A DNA stretch of 64,000 bases from Empedobacter tilapiae (lineage in GTDB: Bacteria > Bacteroidota > Bacteroidia > Flavobacteriales > Weeksellaceae). The stretch covers positions 1-64,000 of the forward strand of contig NZ_SRPE01000013.1 of the NCBI RefSeq assembly GCF_004785645.1, written 5' to 3'. The notes under the pieces were generated by a model. It did not search any database. It saw only the letters and a program-made list of their open reading frames with translations, and had not been told where the DNA came from. Position numbers and translations under genes: made by a program. Numbering within the stretch: the stretch's first letter is position 1; each line of letters begins with the position of its first letter. This document shows, piece after piece, positions 24,114 through 33,360 of the stretch.

Positions 24114-27098
24114 ATGAAGAAATTTTACTTTAAATCATCCTTATTAACATTATTGTTATCAGGATTTGCTTTTGGGCAAGGTTCTGAAAACTTTGAAAAT
24201 ATTCCTACTAATACACCAAGTAGTTATGGTAACAGAGAATGGATAGGAAATGATAATGTAACTTGGACAGCAACTAGTGCACGTACAGATCAAACTATTA
24301 ATGGAAAAGCTATTGCTACAAATGACAACGGAAGTGTTAAATCTCCATTATACGCAGGAGGTATTGGAACATTGAAATTTAACTATTCTAGAGCCTTTAC
24401 AGGAACTAAAAACAGAACTATTGATGTTTATGTAAATAATGCAAAAATAGGTAGTACAATTATTGTTGATCCTAATTCTAATAATATCGCAGAATATAAT
24501 AATGAAATCAATATAGAAGGTGATGTTTTTATAGAATTAAGAACTAGTGGTACCCAAATTAAAATAGATGATATTTCTTGGACTGGATATAAGAAAGTAA
24601 CGAATCAGCCTCCTGTTGTTTCTTCTAAAACAATAACAGGTACATATGGTGTGTTATTAACTGATGGTAATATTACAGCAACTAATAATCCTACATCTTG
24701 GACTCAAACAGGAATTTTACCTACAGGAATTTCTTTTGATAAAGGTGTATTTTCTGGAACTCCAACACAGGCAGGTAGCTTTATAGCACAAGTTACTGCT
24801 ACTAATGATTACGGTACTTCTGATGCAGCAAATGTAACATTTGAAATAGCTAAAGCTAACCAAACCGTAAATTATACATTTGAGGATTTAACTCAAAACC
24901 GAGGAACTACTTTTTCTAGTTTACCAGCTCAAACAGATCAAGGGCAAAATATAGTTTATACATCTGCAGATAGTTCTATTGTTTCTGCAAATGGAAATAC
25001 ATTATCTTTTGATGGTATTGGTTCTACTACAATTACAGCTACATCAATTGGAGTAAATAATTTTAATGAGTATACAACGACTTTTAATGTAAAATCAAAT
25101 GATCCTAATGCTACTTATTGTTTTGAAGAAACATTTGATGGACTAGAAGGTAATAATACAGATGGAAATGGATCTGCTAAGCTTTGGAATGGGAATGATA
25201 ATTTTGTTTCGACTATTCAAGCCTATCAAGCAGGAGATGCTGTGAAGTTAGGTACAAGTAAATTAAATGGTTCAATTACGTCAAAAGCGTTAGATCAGAT
25301 ATCAGGTAATGTTACTGTAAGTTTTGATGTAAAAGGATGGTCTTCCGTAGAAGGTAGTATGAATATTACATTGGGTTCAGAAACTAAAAATGTTATTTAT
25401 ACAGCTAAAATGGCTGATGCTTTTGAGAATGTAACTGTAAGTTTTGAAAATGTTGCAGCAGGTTCTACTTTAAAATTAGAAACATCAGCAAAAAGAGCAT
25501 TTATTGATAATGTAAGAATCCAATGTTCTTCTAGTAATAATTCTACAACTTGGGACGGAACAGCATGGTCTAACGGAACGCCGGATCTTACAAAAGATGT
25601 TATCATAAAAGGTGAAGCTACAATTGACACACAACTTGAAGCTAAGACGCTTACAGTTTCAGACGCTGGTGGTTCAGTTATTGTAAAATCAGGAGGTAAT
25701 TTAATAGTTGATGGAAAAATAGATAACCAAGCTGGTTTAACTGGATTAATTGTTGAAAATGGAGCTAATTTAATTCAAAATCAAAATGTAGCTAATTCAG
25801 GTGCAATTACAATTAATCGTGATAGTAAATCAATGGTTCGTAATGATATGACATTTTGGTCTTCTCCAGTTCAACAAGAAACATGGCAACAAACAATACG
25901 TTCTTTCTCGCCAGAAACATTGTATAATCGTTTTTGGACATATAATGAAACTTCAGATGAGTTTAATCAAATCTTAACTTCAGATGCAGATTCTAAATTA
26001 TTCGAAGCAGGTAAAGGTATTTCAATCCGTGTTAAAAATACTTTACCAACTGGACAGACTACAATTCATAACGGTTCATTCTTAGGTGTTCCATTTAATG
26101 GAGATGTAGCAGTTCCTGTTCAGTTCACAGCAAACGGATACAACCTTGTTGGTAATCCTTATGCATCAAATATTAATGTAGAGAAATTCTTAGCAGAGAA
26201 TACAAATGTAAATTCATTATACTTCTGGACTCATCAGTTTCCAGTTGGTTCTTCTGAATACGCAAACAATTATGCTGCATTTAATGTTGTAGGAAGTGTT
26301 ATTCCTGGATTAACTAATATTTCTGTTGGACAAGGATTTATCGTTGGACTTTCTCAAGCTACACCAACTGTCAACTTTAATAACACAATGAGAACAGCAC
26401 AAGATGCATCGTTCTATAAAAATACAATTGCTGAGAAAAATAGAATTTGGTTAAGTTTATCAAAAGAAAATAAAACAATCAGTCAAATTTTATTAGCTTA
26501 TATGGATGGAGCAACAAATGATGTTGACAATCAAATTGATGCTAAAGTTATGCAAAGAGGTTCATCTGCAATCTATTCATTAATTAATAATGAAGCATAC
26601 GCAATCCAAGGTCGTAGTTTACCTTTTAAAACTGACGATGTCGTAAAATTAGGTTTCGAAGCTTTAGAACAAGGAAATTATACAATCAATATTGAACAAG
26701 TAGATGGTCTATTTGAGAATGATCAAATTATTTATTTAAGAGATAAAGAATTAAATAAAATCATTAATTTATCAGAGTCTGCTTATTCTTTTGCTTCTAA
26801 TCTAGGAATATTCAACAATCGTTTTGAACTTGTTTATGTAGAGAAAACATTAGCTACAGATAATTTATCTAAAAATGATGTTGTAATATATAATGCTAAT
26901 AATACTATTGTAATTGATGCAAAACAAAATAAAATTGTTGCAATAGAATTGTATGATATTCAAGGAAGAAAAGTTTTTGGTAAAGAAAATATTAATGCTA
27001 GTTCTTATAAAGTTCAATCTTCTGCAAAAGGAGTTTTAGTAATAAAAGTTCTTACTGAAGACGGGAAAGTGAAGACTCAAAAAATTGTAAATAAATAA
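24114..27098 (+). CDS. Large secreted adhesin-like protein with T9SS type A sorting domain
   Basis: This 994-residue protein has an SpI signal (MKKFYFKSSLLTLLLSGFAFGQ), then repeated beta-sandwich modules. The first is a jelly-roll-like module (about residues 25-165, FENIPTNTPSSYGNREWIG). An Ig-like putative cell-surface domain follows (about 170-250, ILPTGISFDKGVFSGTPTQAG). A second jelly-roll-like module starts near YCFEETFDGLEGN, and a long extracellular region leads to the C-terminal sorting domain (about 920-994) with IELYDIQGRKVF and a terminal KTQKIVNK. That ending is the type 9 secretion signal cleaved by the PorU-type sortase. A -7-like box TACATTTG is at 24037-24044. It is followed 6 nt later by a PID-CTERM miniprotein. 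The ligand is unknown. Confidence 0.85.
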   Translation: MKKFYFKSSLLTLLLSGFAFGQGSENFENIPTNTPSSYGNREWIGNDNVTWTATSARTDQTINGKAIATNDNGSVKSPLYAGGIGTLKFNYSRAFTGTKNRTIDVYVNNAKIGSTIIVDPNSNNIAEYNNEINIEGDVFIELRTSGTQIKIDDISWTGYKKVTNQPPVVSSKTITGTYGVLLTDGNITATNNPTSWTQTGILPTGISFDKGVFSGTPTQAGSFIAQVTATNDYGTSDAANVTFEIAKANQTVNYTFEDLTQNRGTTFSSLPAQTDQGQNIVYTSADSSIVSANGNTLSFDGIGSTTITATSIGVNNFNEYTTTFNVKSNDPNATYCFEETFDGLEGNNTDGNGSAKLWNGNDNFVSTIQAYQAGDAVKLGTSKLNGSITSKALDQISGNVTVSFDVKGWSSVEGSMNITLGSETKNVIYTAKMADAFENVTVSFENVAAGSTLKLETSAKRAFIDNVRIQCSSSNNSTTWDGTAWSNGTPDLTKDVIIKGEATIDTQLEAKTLTVSDAGGSVIVKSGGNLIVDGKIDNQAGLTGLIVENGANLIQNQNVANSGAITINRDSKSMVRNDMTFWSSPVQQETWQQTIRSFSPETLYNRFWTYNETSDEFNQILTSDADSKLFEAGKGISIRVKNTLPTGQTTIHNGSFLGVPFNGDVAVPVQFTANGYNLVGNPYASNINVEKFLAENTNVNSLYFWTHQFPVGSSEYANNYAAFNVVGSVIPGLTNISVGQGFIVGLSQATPTVNFNNTMRTAQDASFYKNTIAEKNRIWLSLSKENKTISQILLAYMDGATNDVDNQIDAKVMQRGSSAIYSLINNEAYAIQGRSLPFKTDDVVKLGFEALEQGNYTINIEQVDGLFENDQIIYLRDKELNKIINLSESAYSFASNLGIFNNRFELVYVEKTLATDNLSKNDVVIYNANNTIVIDAKQNKIVAIELYDIQGRKVFGKENINASSYKVQSSAKGVLVIKVLTEDGKVKTQKIVNK

Positions 27099-27104
27099 TT
27101 TAAC

Positions 27105-27350
27105 ATGAAAAATATAAAACAAATCTTATTAATAGCAGGCGCTTTATTTTGTACAGCAACTGTATCTGCTCAAAAAGATAAAACATCTTTCTTCAACTCA
27201 AAAAGTTCAGCTTTACCAGGACATGACGGTGGAGGAACAAATGAGCCAGATCCAGAACCAAATGCTCCGATCGACGATTATTTACCTTTATTGGTAGTTG
27301 GAGCAGGATTAGTTGCTTTACGTTTCAGAAAGCAATTACTTAAAAAGTAA
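27105..27350 (+). CDS. PID-CTERM miniprotein
   Basis: This 81-residue protein has an N-terminal signal peptide (MKNIKQILLIAGALFCTATVSAQ), a short low-complexity linker rich in Gly, Asp, Pro and Glu (HDGGGTNEPDPEPNAP) and a C-terminal PIDDYLPLLVVGAGLVALRF helix followed by RKQLLKK. The P-I-D motif, the hydrophobic helix and the basic tail define the PID-CTERM putative sorting signal of Bacteroidota. It lies 6 nt after the T9SS cargo gene, so both are co-expressed. The role of such short proteins is not known; it may be processed by a dedicated membrane enzyme, which is not encoded here. Confidence 0.85.
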   Translation: MKNIKQILLIAGALFCTATVSAQKDKTSFFNSKSSALPGHDGGGTNEPDPEPNAPIDDYLPLLVVGAGLVALRFRKQLLKK

Positions 27351-27370
27351 ATCATAAATTCATTTTAAAT

Positions 27371-27402
27371 AAAAAAGCTTCTCAAAATTGAGAAGCTTTT
27401 TT
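27371..27402. terminator. Bidirectional terminator between convergent genes
   Basis: A 15-bp perfect stem (27371-27385 with 27388-27402) carries A and T runs on its flanks. It serves the plus-strand PID-CTERM gene and the minus-strand gene that ends at 27405. Confidence 0.9.
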
Positions 27403-27404
27403 TA

Positions 27405-28442
27405 TTATTTTATCTGTTCCAAACTATCAGCAATCGCTTTATACAATATTTCTCCCATTGTAGAGCATTCTTCGTACGATTTATCTCTATAAAACTTTGT
27501 AAAACCTTTTTTCAATAAAACTATATTCTCTTCTTTGGAAATAGTATCATTCTTCATAATTTTCATTAAATCACGAAAACGCTTCGAACTATTTGATATT
27601 CTTTTTGAAATCAATGACTTAACTTCTTTACGATATTGATCAATTGAATTTGATTTTAATCTATTCATTACTAAATCAACCATAATCTTATTTTCCTTGA
27701 AATATTGTGGACGATAAATCTTTAAATTACCTTCATAGCATTGTTGATCAAAATCTATTGGTCGAATTCTATAAATCACCTGATCAAAATCGTGAATAGG
27801 AATTACAACATAATTATACGATCGCATATCTCCCAAAAGTCCTATAAAACAACGCTCATTGAATTTTACAAATTCTTTTGCAATCTGATTTTTTTCTAAA
27901 TCGTTACATTTATCCAAATAATTTTTGATAAAAACATCTCCTGGAATTCCCAAAATATGCTCTTCTATTAATGTATTTTTATATACCAAGAAATTAATAC
28001 GATGAGGAGATAAAATATCTTCTAGTTCTAAACCATAAATACGCGACGCATCTGCTTGTTTAATATAAAAATTAGTATAATTATCATTCAAAATATTTCG
28101 AACACGAATTCTAAAAGGTTTCGAATTCCCGAACGTACAATAATCTATAGAATCAACAACAAGATAAGGTAAAGATTCTTCATCTCCGTCAGAATGTAAA
28201 TAGGTGTAAATTCTATTCAAACTGTCTTGAATTTCTTGATGTTCAGAATCCGTATAATAAACACCTAGCCAATGTGTATCATTTCCTTCTTTATCCTCTA
28301 AAGTAACACAGCCCGAAAAACGCATTAAATCATCATATTCAATACTTGCTTTTGTTTTACGATGATATTTCTCTAAATAATGATTCAATTCATCACTCAC
28401 AGGATAAATAGGTTTCTTAAATTCTATTTTTACATCTCTCAT
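27405..28442 (-). CDS. Uncharacterised protein with kinase-like residue pattern
   Basis: I do not recognise a named family for this 345-residue soluble protein. It has no signal peptide or membrane helix. Several residues are arranged as in protein-kinase-like phosphotransferases: a lysine in NFYIKQADASRIYGLE (K128) with a glutamate at 139, an aspartate five before an asparagine in GDMRSYN (D205, N210), and a DFD in IRPIDFDQQ (D230). No glycine-rich loop is evident. The C-terminal third is helical and basic (RKEVKSLISKRISNSSKRFRD). It is transcribed divergently from the GNAT-nitrilase gene with 104 nt between starts. The kinase idea is inference. A HipA-like or aminoglycoside-phosphotransferase-like fold is also possible. 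Confidence 0.6.
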   Translation of the reverse strand: MRDVKIEFKKPIYPVSDELNHYLEKYHRKTKASIEYDDLMRFSGCVTLEDKEGNDTHWLGVYYTDSEHQEIQDSLNRIYTYLHSDGDEESLPYLVVDSIDYCTFGNSKPFRIRVRNILNDNYTNFYIKQADASRIYGLELEDILSPHRINFLVYKNTLIEEHILGIPGDVFIKNYLDKCNDLEKNQIAKEFVKFNERCFIGLLGDMRSYNYVVIPIHDFDQVIYRIRPIDFDQQCYEGNLKIYRPQYFKENKIMVDLVMNRLKSNSIDQYRKEVKSLISKRISNSSKRFRDLMKIMKNDTISKEENIVLLKKGFTKFYRDKSYEECSTMGEILYKAIADSLEQIK

Positions 28443-28546
28443 TTCTCAATCATTATACGTTACGAAGATAGCCTTAAATTTATTTTTTAAAATTGTTTAT
28501 TGGATTAATATTTGCTAAATTCAATCAGAATCTAAATTTTTATAAA

Positions 28547-30055
28547 ATGAATATTCAGGTCAGAAATTTGACACTTGAAGATTATAGTGATTTAACAGAA
28601 TCTACAAAAGAAGCTTATCACAATCAACTCGGAACATGGACCGTTGATGAAATTAAAGAACTATTAGCTATTTTTCCACAAGGACAGCTTTGTGTAGAAG
28701 TTGATGGAAAAGTAGTTGCTTCTGCATTAAGTATCATTGTAAATTCTAAAAAAACGAATATAGAATCTAATTATGATACAATTACTTCTAATGGTAAATT
28801 TTTGAAACATGATCCTGAAGGTGATGTAATGTATGGAATTGAAGTTTTTGTACATCCTAATTATCGACAATTGCGCTTAGGTAGACGTTTGTATGATGAA
28901 CGAAAAGCTCTTTGCGAAGAAATGAATCTTAAATCTATTGTTGCAGGAGGAAGAATTCCTAATTATTATAAATATTCAAAAGAATTATCTCCTCGTCAAT
29001 ATATTGAAAAAGTTAAAAGTAAAGAAATTTATGATTCTACTTTAGCTTTTCAAATTTCGAATGATTTTAACGTAAAAAAAATTCTGAAAAATTATTTGAA
29101 GGATGATAAAGAGTCATTAGAATATGCCACTTTATTAGAATGGAATAATATTTATTATGAACCTGAATTAAAATCTAATTCGCCTACAAAACGTACAATT
29201 CGTCTTGGATTGGTACAATGGCAAATGCGATTATTTAATGGTTTACAAGATTTTTATGATCAAATAGAATTCTTTGTAAATGCTGTAAGTGATTATGGTT
29301 CTGATTTTATTATGTTCCCAGAATTTTTCAATACTCCGTTAATGAGTCCTTATAATCATTTGAAAGAGATTGAAGCAATGCATCAATTAGCTACAATGAC
29401 AGATGATATTGTAAAGAAAATACAAGAATTTGCTATTACTTACAATGTTAATATTATTTCTGGATCTATGCCTCATCTGAAAGATGGAAAATTATATAAT
29501 ACTTCTTTTTTATGTCATCGTTCAGGAAAATTAGACTCTTATAGTAAAATTCATATTACGCCAAACGAATTTAAATATTACGCATTAAACGGAGGTGATG
29601 AAATAAGAGTTTTTGATACTGATTGTGGGAAAGTAGGTTTGTTAATTTGTTATGATGTTGAATTTCCAGAGTTAAGTAGAATATTAGCAGATCAAGGAAT
29701 GGAAATATTGTTTGTTCCTTTTATGACAGATACACAGAATGGTTATACTCGTGTAAGAAGTTGTGCGCAAGCTCGTGCTATAGAAAACGAATGTTATGTT
29801 GCAATTGCTGGATCTGTAGGTAATTTACCTCGTGTTAATAATATGGATATACAATATTCACAATCTGCAGTTTTCACTCCTTCTGATTTTTCTTTTCCTA
29901 ACAATGGAGTAAAAGCAGAAGCTACACCAAATGCAGAAATGGTTTTGGTTGCTGATGTAGATTTATATCTTTTAAAAGAATTACACGAATATGGAACTGT
30001 AAAAACGATGAAAGATAGACGTAAAGATTTATATGAAGTAAAATTATTTAAATGA
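28547..30055 (+). CDS. Fused GNAT acetyltransferase and nitrilase-family amidohydrolase
   Basis: This 502-residue protein combines an N-terminal GNAT domain (about residues 1-150, with VHPNYRQLRLGRRLYDE as acetyl-CoA loop) and a C-terminal carbon-nitrogen hydrolase domain (about 220-500). The nitrilase triad is readable: the glutamate of MFPEFFNTP, the lysine of YSKIHITPNE and the cysteine of LICYDVEFPELSR. The start is placed at the ATG at 28547. An upstream TTG at 28493 would add 18 residues but lies before a -7-like box (around 28507-28514) and would disrupt the GNAT N terminus. This fusion is widespread in bacteria; its substrate is not established. It ends at a strong terminator and is divergent from the kinase-like gene. 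Confidence 0.85.
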   Translation: MNIQVRNLTLEDYSDLTESTKEAYHNQLGTWTVDEIKELLAIFPQGQLCVEVDGKVVASALSIIVNSKKTNIESNYDTITSNGKFLKHDPEGDVMYGIEVFVHPNYRQLRLGRRLYDERKALCEEMNLKSIVAGGRIPNYYKYSKELSPRQYIEKVKSKEIYDSTLAFQISNDFNVKKILKNYLKDDKESLEYATLLEWNNIYYEPELKSNSPTKRTIRLGLVQWQMRLFNGLQDFYDQIEFFVNAVSDYGSDFIMFPEFFNTPLMSPYNHLKEIEAMHQLATMTDDIVKKIQEFAITYNVNIISGSMPHLKDGKLYNTSFLCHRSGKLDSYSKIHITPNEFKYYALNGGDEIRVFDTDCGKVGLLICYDVEFPELSRILADQGMEILFVPFMTDTQNGYTRVRSCAQARAIENECYVAIAGSVGNLPRVNNMDIQYSQSAVFTPSDFSFPNNGVKAEATPNAEMVLVADVDLYLLKELHEYGTVKTMKDRRKDLYEVKLFK

Positions 30056-30072
30056 TAAATTAAATAGAATAA

Positions 30073-30105
30073 AAAAAGCCACTCTTTTTAAAAGTGGCTT
30101 TTTTA
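30073..30105. terminator. Bidirectional terminator between convergent genes
   Basis: AAAAAGCCACT (30073-30083) pairs with AGTGGCTTTTT (30093-30103). T and A runs flank the stem, which serves the GNAT-nitrilase gene and the convergent proline dehydrogenase gene. Confidence 0.88.
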
Positions 30106-30116
30106 TTAAAATATAA

Positions 30117-31289
30117 TTATTTTGATTTCTTACGACGTTCTAATTCTTTTTCAATTAGCATCAACTCTCGTCCAGTCTGCCCTGCAACAGATGTGTTTTC
30201 TTGCGCACGACGAACTAAATAAGGCATAACTTCTTTAATTGGCCCATAAGGTAAATATTTTGCAATATTATAACCTAAATGCCCTAAATTAAAAGAAATA
30301 TTATCACTCATTCCATATAATTGACCAAACCAGAAATTAGGATCATTTTTTTCAATTCCATTTTCGTTCATTAATTTAATCAATAACTCACAACTCTTTT
30401 CATTATGCGTTCCTGCAAATAGACCAAAACGTTCTTTATGTGAAGTAATAAACTCTAATGCTAAATTATAATCTCTATCTGAAGATTCTTTATTTGGTTG
30501 AATTGGAGACGGGTATCCTTCTGCTTGAGCACGTTCACGTTCTTTTTCCATGTATGCTCCACGTACAATTTTAAAACCTAAATAATAACCTCCGCGTTCT
30601 GCTTTTGCATACATTTCTTTCAAATAAGCCAAACGATCATGACGATACATTTGCAACGTATTCCAAACTAACGCACGTTTTGTATTATATTTCATCATCA
30701 TTTCATCTGTCAAATCATCAGCAGAATCTTGCATCCAAGTATCTTCTGCATCAATCATGATATTTACATCTAAATCATATCCTTTTTGACAAACAGCCTC
30801 GAAACGTTGACGAATATTTATCCAAGATTTCTCTTCTTCAGCTGACAAAGTTTGTTTTTTTCCAACTTTTTCAAATAATTCAATTCGTCCAAAAGCTGTT
30901 GGTTTAAAAACTACAAAAGGAATTGATGAATTTGATTTTGCTAAATCAACAAGATGTAGCATAACATCGCGAACTTCATCAAATTGTTTTTCTTCTGTCA
31001 AGCCTTCAATAGAATAATCTAAAATTGAACTTACATGATATTTAAACAATTCTTTTGCTACAACAACTGCCTGCTCTGCAGTTTCTCCTCCTACAAACTG
31101 CTTATAGATCGTTTCTCGGATTGCAGGTTTTACAAATGGTAAATCTACTGCAAATGGTAATTTGAAAAACTTCGTTCCAAAATTTGTTAACACGGGACTT
31201 CCGATTAACTTATATAAATAATAGGCTTTCTTTAAATCTTTATCTGATTTTGATTCAAAAGCAAATTGTGTATTGTCGAATAATGACAT
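30117..31289 (-). CDS. Proline dehydrogenase
   Basis: This 390-residue flavoenzyme oxidises proline to pyrroline-5-carboxylate. The beta/alpha-barrel carries the family's signatures: FKPTAFGR early in the barrel, DVNIMIDAEDTWMQ (about 172-185), YYLGFKIVRGAYMEKERERA (about 233-252), FAGTHNEKS, the FGQLYGMSD motif near the FAD site, and the C-terminal YLVRRAQENTSV with the two arginines that hold the substrate carboxylate. The length and lack of an aldehyde dehydrogenase domain show a monofunctional ProDH rather than a full PutA. It is monocistronic: terminators flank it on both sides. Pyrroline-5-carboxylate dehydrogenase is not in the window. Confidence 0.93.
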   Translation of the reverse strand: MSLFDNTQFAFESKSDKDLKKAYYLYKLIGSPVLTNFGTKFFKLPFAVDLPFVKPAIRETIYKQFVGGETAEQAVVVAKELFKYHVSSILDYSIEGLTEEKQFDEVRDVMLHLVDLAKSNSSIPFVVFKPTAFGRIELFEKVGKKQTLSAEEEKSWINIRQRFEAVCQKGYDLDVNIMIDAEDTWMQDSADDLTDEMMMKYNTKRALVWNTLQMYRHDRLAYLKEMYAKAERGGYYLGFKIVRGAYMEKERERAQAEGYPSPIQPNKESSDRDYNLALEFITSHKERFGLFAGTHNEKSCELLIKLMNENGIEKNDPNFWFGQLYGMSDNISFNLGHLGYNIAKYLPYGPIKEVMPYLVRRAQENTSVAGQTGRELMLIEKELERRKKSK

Positions 31290-31354
31290 GTGAGTAATTA
31301 TTTTTTGTGTTATAAAACATTTACAAATTTATAATTAAAACCTAATTAAACTAA

Positions 31355-31383
31355 AAAAACCTACAAGAATTTCTTGTAGGTTT
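31355..31383 (-). terminator. Terminator of rpmE2
   Basis: A perfect 14-bp stem, AAAACCTACAAGAA (31355-31368) with TTCTTGTAGGTTTT (31370-31383), is followed on the minus strand by a T run. It lies between rpmE2 and the proline dehydrogenase gene. Confidence 0.88.
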
Positions 31384-31419
31384 TGATATATTTTAATGAA
31401 TTCAAATAGTTTCCTATTA

Positions 31420-31668
31420 TTATCCTTTTTTAGCATATTTGCTTCTAAATTTATCAATACGTCCTGCAGTATCAACCAATTTAGATTTACCTGTATAGAA
31501 AGGGTGAGATGTAGAAGAAATCTCCATTTTGATTAATGGATACTCTACTCCGTCAACAACCAATGTATCTTTAGTATCTGCACAAGATTTTGTGATAAAT
31601 ACTTCTTCATTAGACATATCTTTAAACGCTACTAAACGGTAATTTGTTGGGTGGATATCTTTTTTCAT
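31420..31668 (-). CDS. rpmE2: 50S ribosomal protein L31 type B
   Basis: This 82-residue protein begins MKKDIHPTNYRLVAFKDMS and contains the L31 signature SSTSHPFYTGKSKLVDTAGR followed by a basic tail (KFRSKYAKKG). Only one cysteine is present, so the zinc-binding CxxC pairs of type A L31 are missing. This is the zinc-independent type B paralogue, which in many bacteria is expressed under zinc limitation, although in Bacteroidota it is often the main copy. A strong promoter lies 36 nt upstream and a second one about 177 nt upstream. Confidence 0.95.
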   Translation of the reverse strand: MKKDIHPTNYRLVAFKDMSNEEVFITKSCADTKDTLVVDGVEYPLIKMEISSTSHPFYTGKSKLVDTAGRIDKFRSKYAKKG

Positions 31669-31703
31669 TTTTTTAATCTTCTTTGTTAACTTTATTTGGA
31701 GTG

Positions 31704-31734
31704 CAAAGATAATACTATTTTGAAAATGTTCAAA
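31704..31734 (-). promoter_or_regulatory. Proximal sigma-A promoter of rpmE2
   Basis: Minus-strand TTTG (complement of 31731-31734) is followed after 19 nt by TATCTTTG (complement of 31704-31711), an exact flavobacterial promoter. Confidence 0.8.
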
Positions 31735-31844
31735 TCAATTTTATTGAAAAAACATTAAAACAATACGTTAAGCTAATTTAATTTCGAGTGTAATGGACTT
31801 CTTAAAATTAAATTAACACTTCTTAAACACATTCTTTCGTTGTG

Positions 31845-31875
31845 CAAATATAAACATTTTAGTAATTTGTACAAA
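31845..31875 (-). promoter_or_regulatory. Second sigma-A promoter upstream of rpmE2
   Basis: Minus-strand TTTG (complement of 31872-31875) is followed after 19 nt by TATATTTG (complement of 31845-31852). It would give either a leader of about 170 nt for rpmE2 or a short RNA upstream of it. No ORF or clear hairpin is seen in the extra segment (31735-31840). Confidence 0.65.
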
Positions 31876-31979
31876 TATTTTATTAGAATCTCTTTATGAA
31901 ATTCTAATTTTTATCTTTGTTTTATAAACAATAAATCCCTGTATTTGCTGTTTACCTATTATCAATGAATCTTAATTCT

Positions 31980-33353
31980 ATGAATATAAAAACATTTATC
32001 GCTACACTTGGTATCGCTTCTTTGATTGGATTTCAATCTTGTCGTGATGATTTTGACTATGATCCTATTAGTTCTGAATTACGCTATAGTAAAGATACCG
32101 TTTCCGTAGATACTGTATATAATTTTTCAAAATCAGAAACATACCTCTTAAAAATTTATAATCCTGAAAATGATGATCGTGTTATTCCAAAGATTTATTT
32201 AACACGTGGAGATAAATCTTATTTCAATATTAATGTTGATGGAAAAGCAGGAACAACTTTTGAAAATGTACCAATTAGAAAAAAAGATAGTTTATTTATT
32301 TTTGTAGAAGTAAATGCAAAAGAAGCCCCTCTTAATCCTCTTTATGATGATGAGATTAATTTTGAAACGACTAATTCTTCTAAAAAAATCAAACTACTTT
32401 CTTGGATTGAAAAAGCTAAAATTCATCCAAAAGATGCGACAATTTCTACAGCAAATTGGAATGTTAATGAAGCTCAAGTTATTGATGGGAATTTAACTGT
32501 TACAAATGATTTAACAATTGATAAAGGTTCAAAAATTTATTTCAAAAAAGGAGCTACTTTAACAATAGGAAATAATGCTAAATTTACAGTAAATGGAGCT
32601 TTAAATGAAGAAGTTAAATTCCGTTCGGCTCGTCATGATAATAAATATGATTCGATTCCAGATCAATGGAATAAGATAGAACTATTACCAAATAGCACAT
32701 CGAAAATCAATTATGCAAAAATTATTGGAGCTGACACTGGTTTACATGTAAATAATTCAAAATTAAACATTAGCAATACTAAAATTGTAAATAATCAATC
32801 ATATGGAATTTTAGCTACAAATGCTACAATCATCGGTTATAATTTAGTTATGAATAATAGTAATTTAGCTACTTTGGCAATAGAATATGGTGGTTCATAC
32901 GAATTCTATCATTCTACTTTTGCTAATTACTTCAATTTTTCGACAGCTGTTGGACCAGCTTATTCACTTTTTTTAAGTAACGAAAACAATGACAAAAATG
33001 TTTCTGCTTTAACAAAAGCTACATTCGGAAATTGTATTTTTTATAATGAACGTACACCAAATGCTATTTTATTGGATAAAAAAGATGGTGCTGCTTTTAA
33101 TTATTTATTTGACACTAATATTATTCATAATGCAGATACTTCAACATTAAATGTAACAACAGCTCCAAATTTCTTGGCAAGTATTACATTAGATCCAATG
33201 TTTGAAAATACAAATTATTATGCGAATAAATTGTCTCTAAAAAATGAATCGCCTGCAAAAGGAAAAGGGAAACTAGATTTTGCACAACAATTTCCATTTG
33301 ATTACAATGGACAACCACGAGGAACAACTCCTACAATTGGAGCATTTCAATAA
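31980..33353 (+). CDS. Lipoprotein with right-handed parallel beta-helix repeats
   Basis: This 457-residue protein (from the ATG at 31980; an in-frame ATG at 31965 adds five residues) has a lipoprotein signal MNIKTFIATLGIASLIGFQSC. The acidic CRDDFDYDP directly after the lipid cysteine resembles a surface-export signal. Residues about 30-150 form a beta-sandwich-like region. The rest shows pectate-lyase-like coils (for example ANYVLNNSNL-type Asn-rich turns, GYNLVMNNSNLATLAIEYGG and NGSTF/YHSTFAN steps) and ends with a DYNGQPRGTTPTIGAFQ motif typical of secreted beta-helix proteins. It may bind or cleave polysaccharide. The -7-like box TATCTTTG at 31912-31919 is divergent from the rpmE2 promoters. 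Confidence 0.78.
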   Translation: MNIKTFIATLGIASLIGFQSCRDDFDYDPISSELRYSKDTVSVDTVYNFSKSETYLLKIYNPENDDRVIPKIYLTRGDKSYFNINVDGKAGTTFENVPIRKKDSLFIFVEVNAKEAPLNPLYDDEINFETTNSSKKIKLLSWIEKAKIHPKDATISTANWNVNEAQVIDGNLTVTNDLTIDKGSKIYFKKGATLTIGNNAKFTVNGALNEEVKFRSARHDNKYDSIPDQWNKIELLPNSTSKINYAKIIGADTGLHVNNSKLNISNTKIVNNQSYGILATNATIIGYNLVMNNSNLATLAIEYGGSYEFYHSTFANYFNFSTAVGPAYSLFLSNENNDKNVSALTKATFGNCIFYNERTPNAILLDKKDGAAFNYLFDTNIIHNADTSTLNVTTAPNFLASITLDPMFENTNYYANKLSLKNESPAKGKGKLDFAQQFPFDYNGQPRGTTPTIGAFQ

Positions 33354-33360
33354 AATAAAT

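Noticed and set aside
28493-28546. Upstream TTG extension of the GNAT-nitrilase gene
   Set aside because: It lies before a -7-like box and would precede the GNAT domain with unrelated residues. The ATG at 28547 is preferred.
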